The translations under genes and the position numbers were made by a program. From Gemmatimonas aurantiaca T-27 (lineage in GTDB: Bacteria; Gemmatimonadota; Gemmatimonadetes; Gemmatimonadales; Gemmatimonadaceae), in the NCBI RefSeq assembly GCF_000010305.1, contig NC_012489.1:248001-312000 (forward strand): 64,000 bases of DNA. The letters are read 5' to 3'. The notes under the pieces were generated by a model. It made no database searches, was not told the origin of the DNA, and saw only the letters and a list, made by a program, of their open reading frames with translations. Within the stretch, counting starts at the first letter, position 1. Every line of letters starts with the position of its first letter. This document shows positions 33,576 through 41,999 of this stretch, piece by piece.

Positions 33576-34774
33576 TGCATGCGACACGATCGGGATCACT
33601 CTGGAAGCGGATCGGCCTCGGCACCCTGCTGTTTCTGGTGGCGGCCCTGGTGATCTTTCACACCATCGTGCCACGAGTGGTGGACAGCCGGATGAACACG
33701 GTGGTGAGTGCCACGCTGCCGCCGGTGTCGCCGCAGGCCGCAGCACTGCATCGCACGCTGTTCGTGGCCGACCTGCACGCTGATGAAATGTTGTGGGGTC
33801 GCGATCTGCTCGCGCGTGTCTCGCGTGGGCATGTGGATCTGCCGCGTCTGCAGGAAGCGCATGTGGCGTTGCAGGTGTTCAGTGCGGTCACCAAGACGCC
33901 GCGTGGCATGAACTACGATCAGAATACCGGCGAGACCGACAACATCACGTTGCTCGCCATGGCGCAGCGATGGCCGAGTGAGACGCGCACCAGTCTGCGC
34001 GCCCGGGCGCTGTATCAGGCGGAACGTCTGCAGGATGCGGTGCTGCGTTCGCAGGGGCAGCTCACGCTGATCACGTCACGGGATTCGCTGGCGGCGTTCG
34101 CTGATCGTCGTCGAGGCGATCCGGCGCAGGTGGCCGCGTTGCTGGCCATCGAGGGGCTGCACGCGCTCGACGGGAAGCTCGAGAGTGTGGATGTGCTGTT
34201 CGGGGCGGGCTACCGCATGATGGGCCTGGTTCACTTCTTCGACAACGAAGTGGCCGGCAGCGCCCACGGTGTCACGCATGGGGGGCTCACGCCGCTGGGC
34301 CGGCAGGTGGTTCAGCGCATGGAGACGCTGGGCATCATCGTGGATCTGGCCCATTCGTCGCAGCAGACGGTCACCGAGGTGCTGGCCATGGCCACCCGCC
34401 CGGTGGTGGTGTCGCACACCGGCGTGGCGGCCACCTGCGCAGGGCCGCGCAACCTGACCGACGATCAGTTGCGCGCCATCGCTGCCAATGGCGGTTTGAT
34501 CGGTATCGGGTACTGGGATGGCGCGGTGTGCGAGCCGACGCTGGAGAACATCGTGAAAGCGATCCAGCACGCGGTGAGCGTCATGGGCGTGCAGCATGTG
34601 GCGCTGGGGTCCGATTTTGACGGGGCCACCCGCACGCCGTTCGACACGCGCGGGGTTCTGCTGATCACCGAAGGGCTGCTCAAGGCGGGGATGACCCCTG
34701 ATCAGGTGGCCCGGGTGATGGGACGAAACACCCTGGAGTTCCTCTTCCGAGGATTGCCGGCTGCGCAGCCGTAA
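33575..34774 (+). CDS. Membrane (renal-type) dipeptidase, peptidase family M19
   Basis: A 399-residue M19 dipeptidase anchored by an N-terminal helix (about 12-32). Metal-site motifs are FVADLHADEMLW (HXD), LLAIEGLHAL (bridging Glu), LVHFFDNE, IIVDLAHSSQQTV and VVVSHTGV, with LGSDFDGA at the C-terminus. The family hydrolyses dipeptides, including Cys-Gly and D-amino-acid peptides, with a binuclear zinc site outside the membrane. It is the last gene of a tightly overlapping run with the lyase and amidase, which together could degrade Cys-containing peptides or amides; that pathway is inferred. Confidence 0.93.
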   Translation: MHATRSGSLWKRIGLGTLLFLVAALVIFHTIVPRVVDSRMNTVVSATLPPVSPQAAALHRTLFVADLHADEMLWGRDLLARVSRGHVDLPRLQEAHVALQVFSAVTKTPRGMNYDQNTGETDNITLLAMAQRWPSETRTSLRARALYQAERLQDAVLRSQGQLTLITSRDSLAAFADRRRGDPAQVAALLAIEGLHALDGKLESVDVLFGAGYRMMGLVHFFDNEVAGSAHGVTHGGLTPLGRQVVQRMETLGIIVDLAHSSQQTVTEVLAMATRPVVVSHTGVAATCAGPRNLTDDQLRAIAANGGLIGIGYWDGAVCEPTLENIVKAIQHAVSVMGVQHVALGSDFDGATRTPFDTRGVLLITEGLLKAGMTPDQVARVMGRNTLEFLFRGLPAAQP

Positions 34775-34830
34775 CAAATCCGTGCCTTGCGCATGAGGTT
34801 GGAGTAGGCAAGTTGACTGTTGTGCTCGTC

Positions 34831-34853
34831 ATTCGTCATCTCGATGAGCGAAT
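34831..34853 (+). promoter_or_regulatory. Hairpin in the leader of the Ser/Thr kinase gene
   Basis: ATTCGTCATC and GATGAGCGAAT pair with a one-base bulge across a TC loop, 42 bases before the kinase start. A weak promoter-like TTGACT lies just upstream at 34813-34818, with TCATCT 17 bases later. Function uncertain. Confidence 0.25.
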
Positions 34854-34895
34854 TGCGTTGCCGCGTATCCAGTCGCACTTGGACGATCTCCCCGC

Positions 34896-36797
34896 ATGAC
34901 CCTCCCCACGACGCCGAACGAACCGATCGCGATCGGGAAATACCAGATCCTCGACCTGGCCGGAGAAGGGGCCATGGGGGCTGTGTATCGCGCGCGCGAT
35001 ACCGTGCTCAATCGACTGGTTGCGATCAAGGTCATGAACGCCACGATCGCGCGCGATCAAAGCCTGCGCGATCGTTTCCTGCGTGAGGCGCAGTCGGCGG
35101 GATCATTGCAGCATCCGAACGTCGTCACGATCTATGACTTCGGCGAACTCGATGGCCATCTGTTCATCGCCATGGAGTACGTGGAAGGCAAAGATCTCGA
35201 GACACTGCTGGCGGAGCCAAATGGCCTCACACTGCAGACCCGGCTCGAGATCATGATCGATGTGCTGGCTGGTCTGGCGTACGCCCACCAGCACGGCATC
35301 GTGCACCGCGACCTCAAGCCGGCCAACATCCGCGTGACGCCCGAGCCGCGCGGCAAGTTGATGGACTTCGGTGTGGCGCACCTCGAGTCGCAGAAGATGA
35401 CGCAGACCGGCGTCATGATCGGTACGCCGAACTACATGGCGCCCGAGTACATCTCCGGCAAGCCGGTCACCGCGTCCAGCGACATCTTCTCGATGGGTGC
35501 GGTGCTGTACGAAGTCCTCACGGGCCGTAAGCCGTTTCTGGGTGACACCTTGCACGCGTTGCTGTTCAGCGTGGTGCAGAATGATCCCGAACCGCCCAGT
35601 GTCGTGGCCCCGGGTGTGCCGCGTGCGCTCGATGCGGTGGTGATGCGTGCGATGGCCAAGGATCCGGCGGAGCGTTACGCGTCGGCGCTCGAGATGGCGC
35701 AGGCGTTGACGGCGGTGCGCGCGTCGTTGAGTGGTGCCCCGTACAACGATTCCCTGGCGCTCAGTCAGACGCTGGCCCACAAGGTGGCCGCGAAGGGCGC
35801 CGATGTGGCACGCGAAGCTGTGGCCCGCGAGGTTGCCTCGGCGACGCGCGGTGGTCGCACGGTGCCGCCCACCGGGGCGGCCGATTCTTCGACGCCGACC
35901 GCACCACGCAAGACGGGCCGCTTGCTCGTGTCGGGTGTGGCGGCCGTGGGCGTGCTTGCCGCAGCGGGTTTCGCGTTCATGCGGAGTTCCGGTGGTGACG
36001 CGGAGAGTGCGCCGGCAGCGGCACAGGTGGCCGTGTCACCGTCGCTGGATGGTGGCGCCAATGACGGAGCCAATGGCGCCGCTGGTGCCAATGGTGATGT
36101 GGCTGCCGGTGGTGCTGGCCGTGGTGCCGATGTCGCGCCGACGCCTGCGGGGCAGTCGGCCCGTCCGGTTGCCGGCAACGTTGGTGGTCCGGTTGCAGGT
36201 CCGATCAGTGGCGGTGGTGCATCAGGATCGGGGCGTGCACCATCTACAACGCAGCCTGCGGCACGCGTCGCGGGTTCAGCACAGGGCTCGGCGGGTTCTG
36301 TACCGGCGTCTGGAGCGAGTGCCGCACCATCGGCGAATGCACCCGCCGTGCAACCGCCGCCGGTTCAGCAGGCGCCCAGCAGTGCCCCTCCGGTCGTGGA
36401 GCCCACAGTCACGGCTCCGGTGGCGAGCGCACCGGCCGCCAGCGTGCCGGCTGCGCCTGTTGTGGAAACGCGATCGTCGCAAAACGAGATGCGCGATCTG
36501 ATCGCGCGTTACGCCCGCGCCATTTCTGCGCGCGACATCAATGCGGTGCGGGCAGCATATCCGGGTATCTCACGCGATCAGCAGCAGGGCTTCGAACGGT
36601 TCTTCTCCTCCACCAAGTCGTTGAGTGCTTCGCTGCTGCTCGGCGGTCTCGAAGTACATGATCGCACGGCGGATGGTCGCGTCACGGGCACGTACGAATT
36701 CGTGGGTGGTAGTGGACGCAAGGAAGTGCAGATGGTGTCGTTCCGCGCGCAGTTCGAGCGCGACGGAGACAGTTGGCGGCTGACCAGCGTGCGGTGA
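34896..36797 (+). CDS. Membrane Ser/Thr protein kinase with NTF2-like C-terminal domain
   Basis: A 633-residue Hanks-type kinase. The kinase domain covers about residues 15-280 with glycine loop LAGEGAMGAVY, K45, catalytic HRDLKPANI (137-145) and DFG (157-159); a GTPNYMAPE activation-segment end follows. A membrane helix lies at about 344-363. The next 165 residues are a low-complexity Gly/Ala/Pro/Ser/Val linker. The C-terminal 100 residues (from about 530) resemble an NTF2/SnoaL-like domain (MRDLIARYARAISARDINAVRAAYPGIS) in place of the PASTA repeats of PknB-type kinases. It probably senses an extracytoplasmic signal and phosphorylates cytoplasmic proteins. A complex inverted repeat separates it from the convergent outer-membrane gene. 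Confidence 0.93.
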   Translation: MTLPTTPNEPIAIGKYQILDLAGEGAMGAVYRARDTVLNRLVAIKVMNATIARDQSLRDRFLREAQSAGSLQHPNVVTIYDFGELDGHLFIAMEYVEGKDLETLLAEPNGLTLQTRLEIMIDVLAGLAYAHQHGIVHRDLKPANIRVTPEPRGKLMDFGVAHLESQKMTQTGVMIGTPNYMAPEYISGKPVTASSDIFSMGAVLYEVLTGRKPFLGDTLHALLFSVVQNDPEPPSVVAPGVPRALDAVVMRAMAKDPAERYASALEMAQALTAVRASLSGAPYNDSLALSQTLAHKVAAKGADVAREAVAREVASATRGGRTVPPTGAADSSTPTAPRKTGRLLVSGVAAVGVLAAAGFAFMRSSGGDAESAPAAAQVAVSPSLDGGANDGANGAAGANGDVAAGGAGRGADVAPTPAGQSARPVAGNVGGPVAGPISGGGASGSGRAPSTTQPAARVAGSAQGSAGSVPASGASAAPSANAPAVQPPPVQQAPSSAPPVVEPTVTAPVASAPAASVPAAPVVETRSSQNEMRDLIARYARAISARDINAVRAAYPGISRDQQQGFERFFSSTKSLSASLLLGGLEVHDRTADGRVTGTYEFVGGSGRKEVQMVSFRAQFERDGDSWRLTSVR

Positions 36798-36812
36798 TCC
36801 TGGTGTTGTCGT

Positions 36813-37030
36813 CGGCAGGATTGGGATAGACGACAGGCGTTGCAGGGCCGCCTGCGGCGGCGATACCGGCAGGATACACAACCGAATAAAAGCAGGATGG
36901 CCTCCGTGCGAGCAGCAGATGCTGTGTGTCGCACGGAGGCCATCCTGCTTTTATCGGTCGTTCATCCTGACGGTATCGCGCCCGAAGGGCGCCCCTCAAC
37001 ACCCGAGGAACGCCCTCAATCCTGCCCACG
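36813..37030. repeat. Long imperfect inverted repeat with central bidirectional terminator
   Basis: The 236-bp gap between two convergent genes is largely one nested inverted repeat. The core is a perfect 26-bp stem (36886-36911 and 36929-36954) with a 17-nt loop, extended outward by CCG/CGG around a one-base bulge. An outer 15-bp arm pair (about 36861-36875 and 36966-36980) differs at one base (CGATACCGGCAGGAT against CGATACCGTCAGGAT). Further out, arms near 36815 and 37020 share GGCAGGATTG with much divergence between. Two small GC hairpins (36847-36861, 36978-36992) lie at matching positions. The A-tract/T-tract ends of the core fit a bidirectional terminator; the outer arms look like an old inverted duplication. 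Confidence 0.85.
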
Positions 37031-37033
37031 CAC

Positions 37034-38410
37034 TCAGAACGAGTACTCGAGTCCCATCGTCCAGAGCTGGTTGGCGCGCATGCCACCGCGATTGAGCGGC
37101 AGCAGGGCATTGGTCACCACGATGACGTTGCGGGACGCGAGGAACTTGAAGCCGAACGAACCGTTGATGAGATCATCGCGGATATCCGGGATCGTCGTCG
37201 GGTTCACGCTGCGACGGTACGGTGAGTCGTAGAAAATCGGCTTGGGCAGCGCCAACTTGCTGGCACCCACCTGGAATTCGCTCACGATATCCACGGCCAG
37301 TGTGACTTTGGGGCCGAGCAGGTGATCGAAGCCGGCGGTGGCCAGCACGGCATGGTTTTGCGATTCGTCGGCGCGGTAGAGGAAGCCCGTGTTCAGGTGC
37401 GGCGAGAAATTGCCAAAGCGCGACGACATGATAGCCTGGCTGCGTAGTGCGAAGTGACCGAGGCCGAGCAGGTCTTCCACGTCGCCGGTGGGGAAACGTG
37501 CGTCGGCCAGAAAGGCCACCGCCGTGTTCTGTGACTGATACGCATTCACTTTCACGCGTGCCGCCACATCGCCGATGCCGAAGGTATTGCCTTTGGTGGT
37601 CTTGGTGGCCTGCAACACCGGATCGGTGGGCGTACCCGAGAAGAAGTGTGCCGCAGAGGTGCCACCGAACGGATCGATCTGCGCGAAGCTGGTGCCGCTG
37701 AATGACGTCTGCTGCAGCGGTACGACCACACCGAAGTCGATGCGGTCGGTGATGCCAAACGTCGTGTAGAACGACGTCACGTCGACGGCGATGTTGAGGT
37801 TGAGGTTGAAGCTCATCGCTTCATTCTCGAGCACCGGCACACCGTACTTGGAGCAGTCCTGACCGCCCTGCTCGGCGTCGCAGCCATCGTAGTCGACGTT
37901 TTCGTGCGTGAACACGAGACCGACATCAGACAGCGGGCGCCCGCGCAGCGTGGAGAACTGGAAGGTGCTGCGATTCACGCCGGCGAGTACACGACCACGA
38001 CCCAGCGTCTGTCCGCGTTCTGCGAAGATCGGGCCGGCTGACGTGGCCGTACTCACCGGCACGCCGCCCTCGAAGCGGAACGTTTCACCGCTCGTGGTGG
38101 CGCCGATCGGCACGTTGGACACCGATGCGGCGAGCGCACTGCTGATGAAGCCGATGATCGAACCGTTTTCAGCCGCCGCCGACGGAATGAAGTGCGTGCC
38201 GTGTGCGCGAACGCTGGCCGGGTTGGACGAGGTGGCCGAACCGGCGAGGAAGAGGGGCTCTTCACCCTCGCCAAAGACAAACAGTTGCGAGATACGTTCG
38301 CGCAGGCGCTGCGCCTGCACGGTGGATGGAAGCGCGGCGAGTGTCATGGCCGAAGCCAGGGCAATCGTCAGTGCTGGTGTGGAGCGGCGGAGGGGCCAGT
38401 GACGGCGCAT
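37034..38410 (-). CDS. Outer-membrane protein, paralogue A of a tandem pair
   Basis: A 458-residue protein with a signal peptide (about 10-34, cleavage near VQAQR). The body is rich in alternating strands and Gly/aromatic residues and ends in MGLEYSF with a C-terminal Phe, the usual signal for barrel insertion. It resembles transporter-like porins of the phenol-degradation-associated type, but this is weak. The segments TTSGETFRFEGGVPVSTATS, GPIFAERGQTLGRGRVLAG and ARFPTGDVEDLLGLGHFALR are shared almost unchanged with the upstream paralogue. A Cys pair occurs in DGCDAEQGGQDCSKYG. It starts 33 bases after the paralogue's stop, so the two are co-transcribed. Confidence 0.82.
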   Translation of the reverse strand: MRRHWPLRRSTPALTIALASAMTLAALPSTVQAQRLRERISQLFVFGEGEEPLFLAGSATSSNPASVRAHGTHFIPSAAAENGSIIGFISSALAASVSNVPIGATTSGETFRFEGGVPVSTATSAGPIFAERGQTLGRGRVLAGVNRSTFQFSTLRGRPLSDVGLVFTHENVDYDGCDAEQGGQDCSKYGVPVLENEAMSFNLNLNIAVDVTSFYTTFGITDRIDFGVVVPLQQTSFSGTSFAQIDPFGGTSAAHFFSGTPTDPVLQATKTTKGNTFGIGDVAARVKVNAYQSQNTAVAFLADARFPTGDVEDLLGLGHFALRSQAIMSSRFGNFSPHLNTGFLYRADESQNHAVLATAGFDHLLGPKVTLAVDIVSEFQVGASKLALPKPIFYDSPYRRSVNPTTIPDIRDDLINGSFGFKFLASRNVIVVTNALLPLNRGGMRANQLWTMGLEYSF

Positions 38411-38443
38411 TGAGTGACTCGGAGGGGGCGGTGGAGGGGCAAA

Positions 38444-39763
38444 TCAGAATGCGTATTCGACACCAAGCGTCCAGGTGTACGCGGCACGCATACCACCGGC
38501 GTTCAGCGGCACCATGGCATTTGTGACGAGCATGAAGCTACGCGTCGGCGCGAACTTGAGTCCAACAGATCCGTTGACCAGATCATCCCGGATGTCCGGG
38601 ATCGACGTCGGGTTCACGAGGCGACGAAAGGGCGCGTCGAAAGTGACGGCGCCGGGCAATTGAAGCAAGTCACCACCCACCTGAAACTCACTCACCAGAT
38701 CGAGCGCCAGCGTCACCTTGGGGCTCAGCAAGTGATCAAAACCGGCGGTGGCCATGAAGGCGTGGTTGCGGGCCTCGCCGGCGCGGTACAGAAAGCCGGT
38801 GTTGAGATGGGGTGAGAACGCGCCGAACCGCGACGAGATGATTGCCTGGCTACGCAGTACGAAGTGGCCCAGCCCCAGCAGGTCATCGACATCGCCGGTC
38901 GGGAAACGTGCGTCGGCGATCAGGGCCACGGCGCTGTTTTCGGTGGAGAAGGCGTTCACCTTCAGGCGAGCCGCCACATCGCCCACACCAAACGCGCGAC
39001 CGCGTGATGCCGAAGAGGCCTGCAGCACCGGATTGCTGGGCGTGCCGGCGAAGTAGTGCGTCGCCGGCCCATTGCCGTGAATCTCGATCTGCGCGGCGTT
39101 GGTGCCCTGGAAGGCCACCTGTTGCATCGGGATCACGATCCCGAAATCGATGCGGTTGGTGATGCCGATGGTCGTGTAGAACGTGGTCACGTCGACCGCG
39201 AGATCGAGATCGAGCGAAAATCGCGTCAGGTCGTTTTCATAGCCCGGCACGCCGTATTGGGTGCAGTCCTTGCCACCGTGTTCGGCGTCGCAACCGGGGT
39301 AGTCGACATTTTCATGCAGGAACGCCAGGCCGATATCGGACATCGGTTTGCCGCGCAGCGATGTGAATCGAAAGCTGCTGCGATTGAGCCCGGCGAGCAT
39401 GCGGCCACGGCCCAGGGTCTGTCCACGTTCGGCGAAGATCGGGCCGGCCGATGTGGCGGTGCTGATCGGGATGCCGCCTTCAAACCGGAACGTCTCGCCG
39501 CTGGTGGTGGCCCCGATGGGGATATTGGCCACGGCATTGGCCATCGTGCTGCCCAGAAACCCGATGGCCGCAGCGCCGGAGAGATCGGGCGCGGTGATGA
39601 TGTGCGAACCATGCTGGTGCACGCCGCCCGGCGAAGAGGACGTCGACGGATCACCGAACAGGAAGAGCTGCGCGATGCGGTCCCGCAGTCGCTGCGCCTG
39701 GGCGGTGGAGGGCGGAACTGCAACAGCAACGGCAAGACAGACCAACAACACACTGCGACGCAT
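38444..39763 (-). CDS. Outer-membrane protein, paralogue B of a tandem pair
   Basis: A 439-residue protein. The ATG at 39763 begins a signal peptide (MRRSVLLVCLAVAVAVPP, cleavage near AQAQR); the open frame upstream is not coding-like. The mature protein is closely similar to the downstream paralogue over its whole length, including the Cys pair (PGCDAEHGGKDCTQYG), TTSGETFRFEGGIPISTATS and the last strand LGVEYAF ending in Phe. The two differ mainly in the N-terminal 60 residues, where this copy has HQHGSHIITAPDLSG. The pair likely arose by local duplication. The role is unknown; transport or sensing across the outer membrane is possible. Confidence 0.82.
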   Translation of the reverse strand: MRRSVLLVCLAVAVAVPPSTAQAQRLRDRIAQLFLFGDPSTSSSPGGVHQHGSHIITAPDLSGAAAIGFLGSTMANAVANIPIGATTSGETFRFEGGIPISTATSAGPIFAERGQTLGRGRMLAGLNRSSFRFTSLRGKPMSDIGLAFLHENVDYPGCDAEHGGKDCTQYGVPGYENDLTRFSLDLDLAVDVTTFYTTIGITNRIDFGIVIPMQQVAFQGTNAAQIEIHGNGPATHYFAGTPSNPVLQASSASRGRAFGVGDVAARLKVNAFSTENSAVALIADARFPTGDVDDLLGLGHFVLRSQAIISSRFGAFSPHLNTGFLYRAGEARNHAFMATAGFDHLLSPKVTLALDLVSEFQVGGDLLQLPGAVTFDAPFRRLVNPTSIPDIRDDLVNGSVGLKFAPTRSFMLVTNAMVPLNAGGMRAAYTWTLGVEYAF

Positions 39764-39839
39764 TGTCCGGGCGGTGGAAGGGCACATCGACCGCCGATGT
39801 GCCTCCACGCGGGAGAGCTGGCCGATGGGTACTGCGGAC

Positions 39840-41093
39840 TTATGGCTTCGTGAGTAGGTCGAGCGAAGCCGCCGTGAGGTAACGCAATCCGATCGCCAAC
39901 GACGCTTCATCGATCTGGAAGCGCGGGTGGTGGTGCGGATACATGATGCCCTCGGCCTCGTTCCGGGCGCCGACAAAGGCAAATACGCCGGGCGCGCGCT
40001 GCTGATAGGCCGAAAAATCTTCGCCGCCCATGGACGGACGCATATCGACCAGCGTGTCCACGCCAAACGTCTCTTCCACCACCGCTGAAAGACGCGCGGT
40101 CAGTGCCGGATCGTTCACCACCGGACGGTAGCCCAGCTCATAGCGGAATTCGTAGGTGGCGCCAAAGGCCGACGTGATGCCGGCAATGACGCGTTCCATC
40201 TGTGCGGGAATACTCGCCCGCAGCGTCGCGTCGAAGGTGCGCACGGTGCCGGAGAGATAGGCAGAACCGGGAATGACATTGAACGCCGTGCCAGCAATGA
40301 ACTGCGTCACCGAGAGGACCACCGGATCGAGCGGATCGACGGTGCGGGACACCACCTGTTGCAGCGCGGTCACGACCTGGGCGCCAATGGCGATCGGGTC
40401 GATGGTTTCATGGGGCGCGGCCGCATGTCCGCCCCGTCCCATGATGGTGCACTGAAACGTGTCCGGTGCTGCCATCGCGGGGCCGGAGATGAGACCGATA
40501 CGGCCCACCGCCAATGGCGACCAGAGATGCAGTCCGATCACCTGGTGCACCCCATCCATCACACCATGCTGCACCAGCTCTTCGGCGCCGCCGGGGGAGA
40601 GTTCTTCGGCGTGCTGGAAGACGAACCGCACGGTGCCATGGAGGGCCGCACGATGGCGGGCCAACAACGTGGCCAGCGCGAGCACAATGGCCGTGTGCCC
40701 ATCGTGGCCGCAGGCGTGCATGGCGCCGTCCACCGTAGACCGGTACGGCACATCGTTCTCTTCGACGATAGGCAGCGCATCGATATCGGCGCGCACGGCG
40801 ATCGTGGGCCCGGTGAGCCCCCCACGCAGTTCCGCCACCACGCTGGTGCGTGTGGGCCGCGACACCGAGAGACCCTCGACGGCCGACAGCACATCGAAGA
40901 TGGTCTGTGAGGTACGCACCTCTTCGAAGGCGACCTCCGGATGCATGTGCAGGTGACGCCGCCAAGTGACCACCTGAGGCATCAGGGCATCGATTTCGCT
41001 CTGGAGGAATTCCTGCTGGAGGGGCAGATGGTGGGCAGCGGCCTCAGTCGTGCCGGCATGGCCGGTGTCGAATGGGGTGGCGTGACTCGTCAT
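39840..41093 (-). CDS. M20-family amidohydrolase (aminoacylase/hippurate hydrolase-like)
   Basis: A 417-residue M20D-type metal-dependent amidohydrolase: WRRHLHMHPEVAFEE, VRADIDALPI, MHACGHDGHTA, FQHAEELSPGGAEE and the dimerisation insert IMGRGGHAAAPHETIDPI are all present, and the C-terminal His is in YPHHHPRFQID. Such enzymes cleave N-acyl amino acids, amide auxin conjugates or related amides. GGAGG lies 5 nt before the ATG at 41093. It has no signal peptide and sits divergent from the coiled-coil membrane protein gene, 62 bases away. Confidence 0.93.
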   Translation of the reverse strand: MTSHATPFDTGHAGTTEAAAHHLPLQQEFLQSEIDALMPQVVTWRRHLHMHPEVAFEEVRTSQTIFDVLSAVEGLSVSRPTRTSVVAELRGGLTGPTIAVRADIDALPIVEENDVPYRSTVDGAMHACGHDGHTAIVLALATLLARHRAALHGTVRFVFQHAEELSPGGAEELVQHGVMDGVHQVIGLHLWSPLAVGRIGLISGPAMAAPDTFQCTIMGRGGHAAAPHETIDPIAIGAQVVTALQQVVSRTVDPLDPVVLSVTQFIAGTAFNVIPGSAYLSGTVRTFDATLRASIPAQMERVIAGITSAFGATYEFRYELGYRPVVNDPALTARLSAVVEETFGVDTLVDMRPSMGGEDFSAYQQRAPGVFAFVGARNEAEGIMYPHHHPRFQIDEASLAIGLRYLTAASLDLLTKP

Positions 41094-41155
41094 CGTGTCC
41101 TCCGGGATGTGGCCTGGGGTGTAACCGCGGCGCGGTCGGGCGCGTAGAATCCAGT

Positions 41156-41818
41156 ATGCCTCTCCTGCAAGCTACCACGGTACCCGCGCCACCACTGCCG
41201 CCCCAGGCACCTTCGGCGGTGGTGGGTGGCACCACGATACCGCTGAACAACACCCCGGTGAGCGCGGCGGATCTGGCCGCGTTGCGCTCTCGGCGCACGG
41301 AGCTGTCCAATCAGCTCACGTCTGCGCAGGGACGACGCGATGACCTGGTGAAGGAGCTCCGTACGAGTCCGGAGGGTGTTGCGCGCACCGGCATCGAGCA
41401 GCGCATGTCCGTGATCGACGAGCGCATTGTGCAAATCGAGAAAGACATTGCGGCCAATGGCCGCGAGCTGGCGCGTGCACCACTGGCCCGGGCAGAAACG
41501 CAGGCACCACCGCGCGTCGGCGGGTTTCTCACGTCGGGTCAGGTCACCGGAATCTCCATCGTGTTCACCGTCACGGTGCTGATGCCGATCGCGATGGCGT
41601 ACGCGCGATCGATCATGCGCCGGGCCAGTCAGCCCAAGCCGGCGCCGCAGGTGCTCGAAAGCGCCGCGCGGCTCGAGCGCATGGAGCAGGCCATCGACAC
41701 CATCGCGGTGGAAGTGGAACGCATCTCCGAAGGCCAGCGGTTTGTCACGCAACTCATGGCGCCGAAGCCACAGCAGGACTCGGTGTTGATTGGCGAACGG
41801 CATGAGGTGCCGCGCTAG
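41156..41818 (+). CDS. Coiled-coil membrane protein of unknown function
   Basis: A 220-residue protein. After a proline-rich N-terminus (1-30), residues about 40-115 form a coiled coil (AALRSRRTELSNQLTSAQGRRDDL ... MSVIDERIVQIEKDIAANGRELA). A single membrane helix follows at about 128-150 (GISIVFTVTVLMPIAMAYA) and a second helical region at about 160-210 (ARLERMEQAIDTIAVEVERISE). No family is recognised. The layout suits a structural or scaffold protein. The ATG at 41156 was chosen because upstream residues are atypical. Its stop is the left boundary of the long inverted repeat. Confidence 0.72.
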   Translation: MPLLQATTVPAPPLPPQAPSAVVGGTTIPLNNTPVSAADLAALRSRRTELSNQLTSAQGRRDDLVKELRTSPEGVARTGIEQRMSVIDERIVQIEKDIAANGRELARAPLARAETQAPPRVGGFLTSGQVTGISIVFTVTVLMPIAMAYARSIMRRASQPKPAPQVLESAARLERMEQAIDTIAVEVERISEGQRFVTQLMAPKPQQDSVLIGERHEVPR

Positions 41819-41999
41819 GAACAGCGGGGGGAACACAGACCACGCTGAAACGGGCAGATGGCACAGATACCACACCAATAAAAAAGAGGAGCCTCAGTCG
41901 ACAGGCTCCTCTTTTCTATTTTGCAACTGTTTGTTGAAGCAGTGGCAGTATCTGTGCCATCTGCCCGTTTCAGCGCCGTCTGTGTTCCCCCCGCTGTTC
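41819..41999. repeat. Near-perfect 181-bp inverted repeat filling a convergent intergenic gap
   Basis: The left arm 41819-41870 and the right arm 41948-41999 are 52 nt each and match, as inverted copies, at 50 of 52 positions (CA against GG at arm positions 23-24). The left arm begins the base after the TAG of the coiled-coil gene and the right arm reaches the stop codon of the DUF5519 gene. In the centre, AAAAGAGGAGCCT (41882-41894) pairs with AGGCTCCTCTTTT (41903-41915) around an 8-nt loop, extended by AATA/TATT across one mismatch: a bidirectional terminator. RNA from either strand could fold into a 52-bp hairpin. Origin may be a dispersed repeat or a local inverted duplication. Confidence 0.95.
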
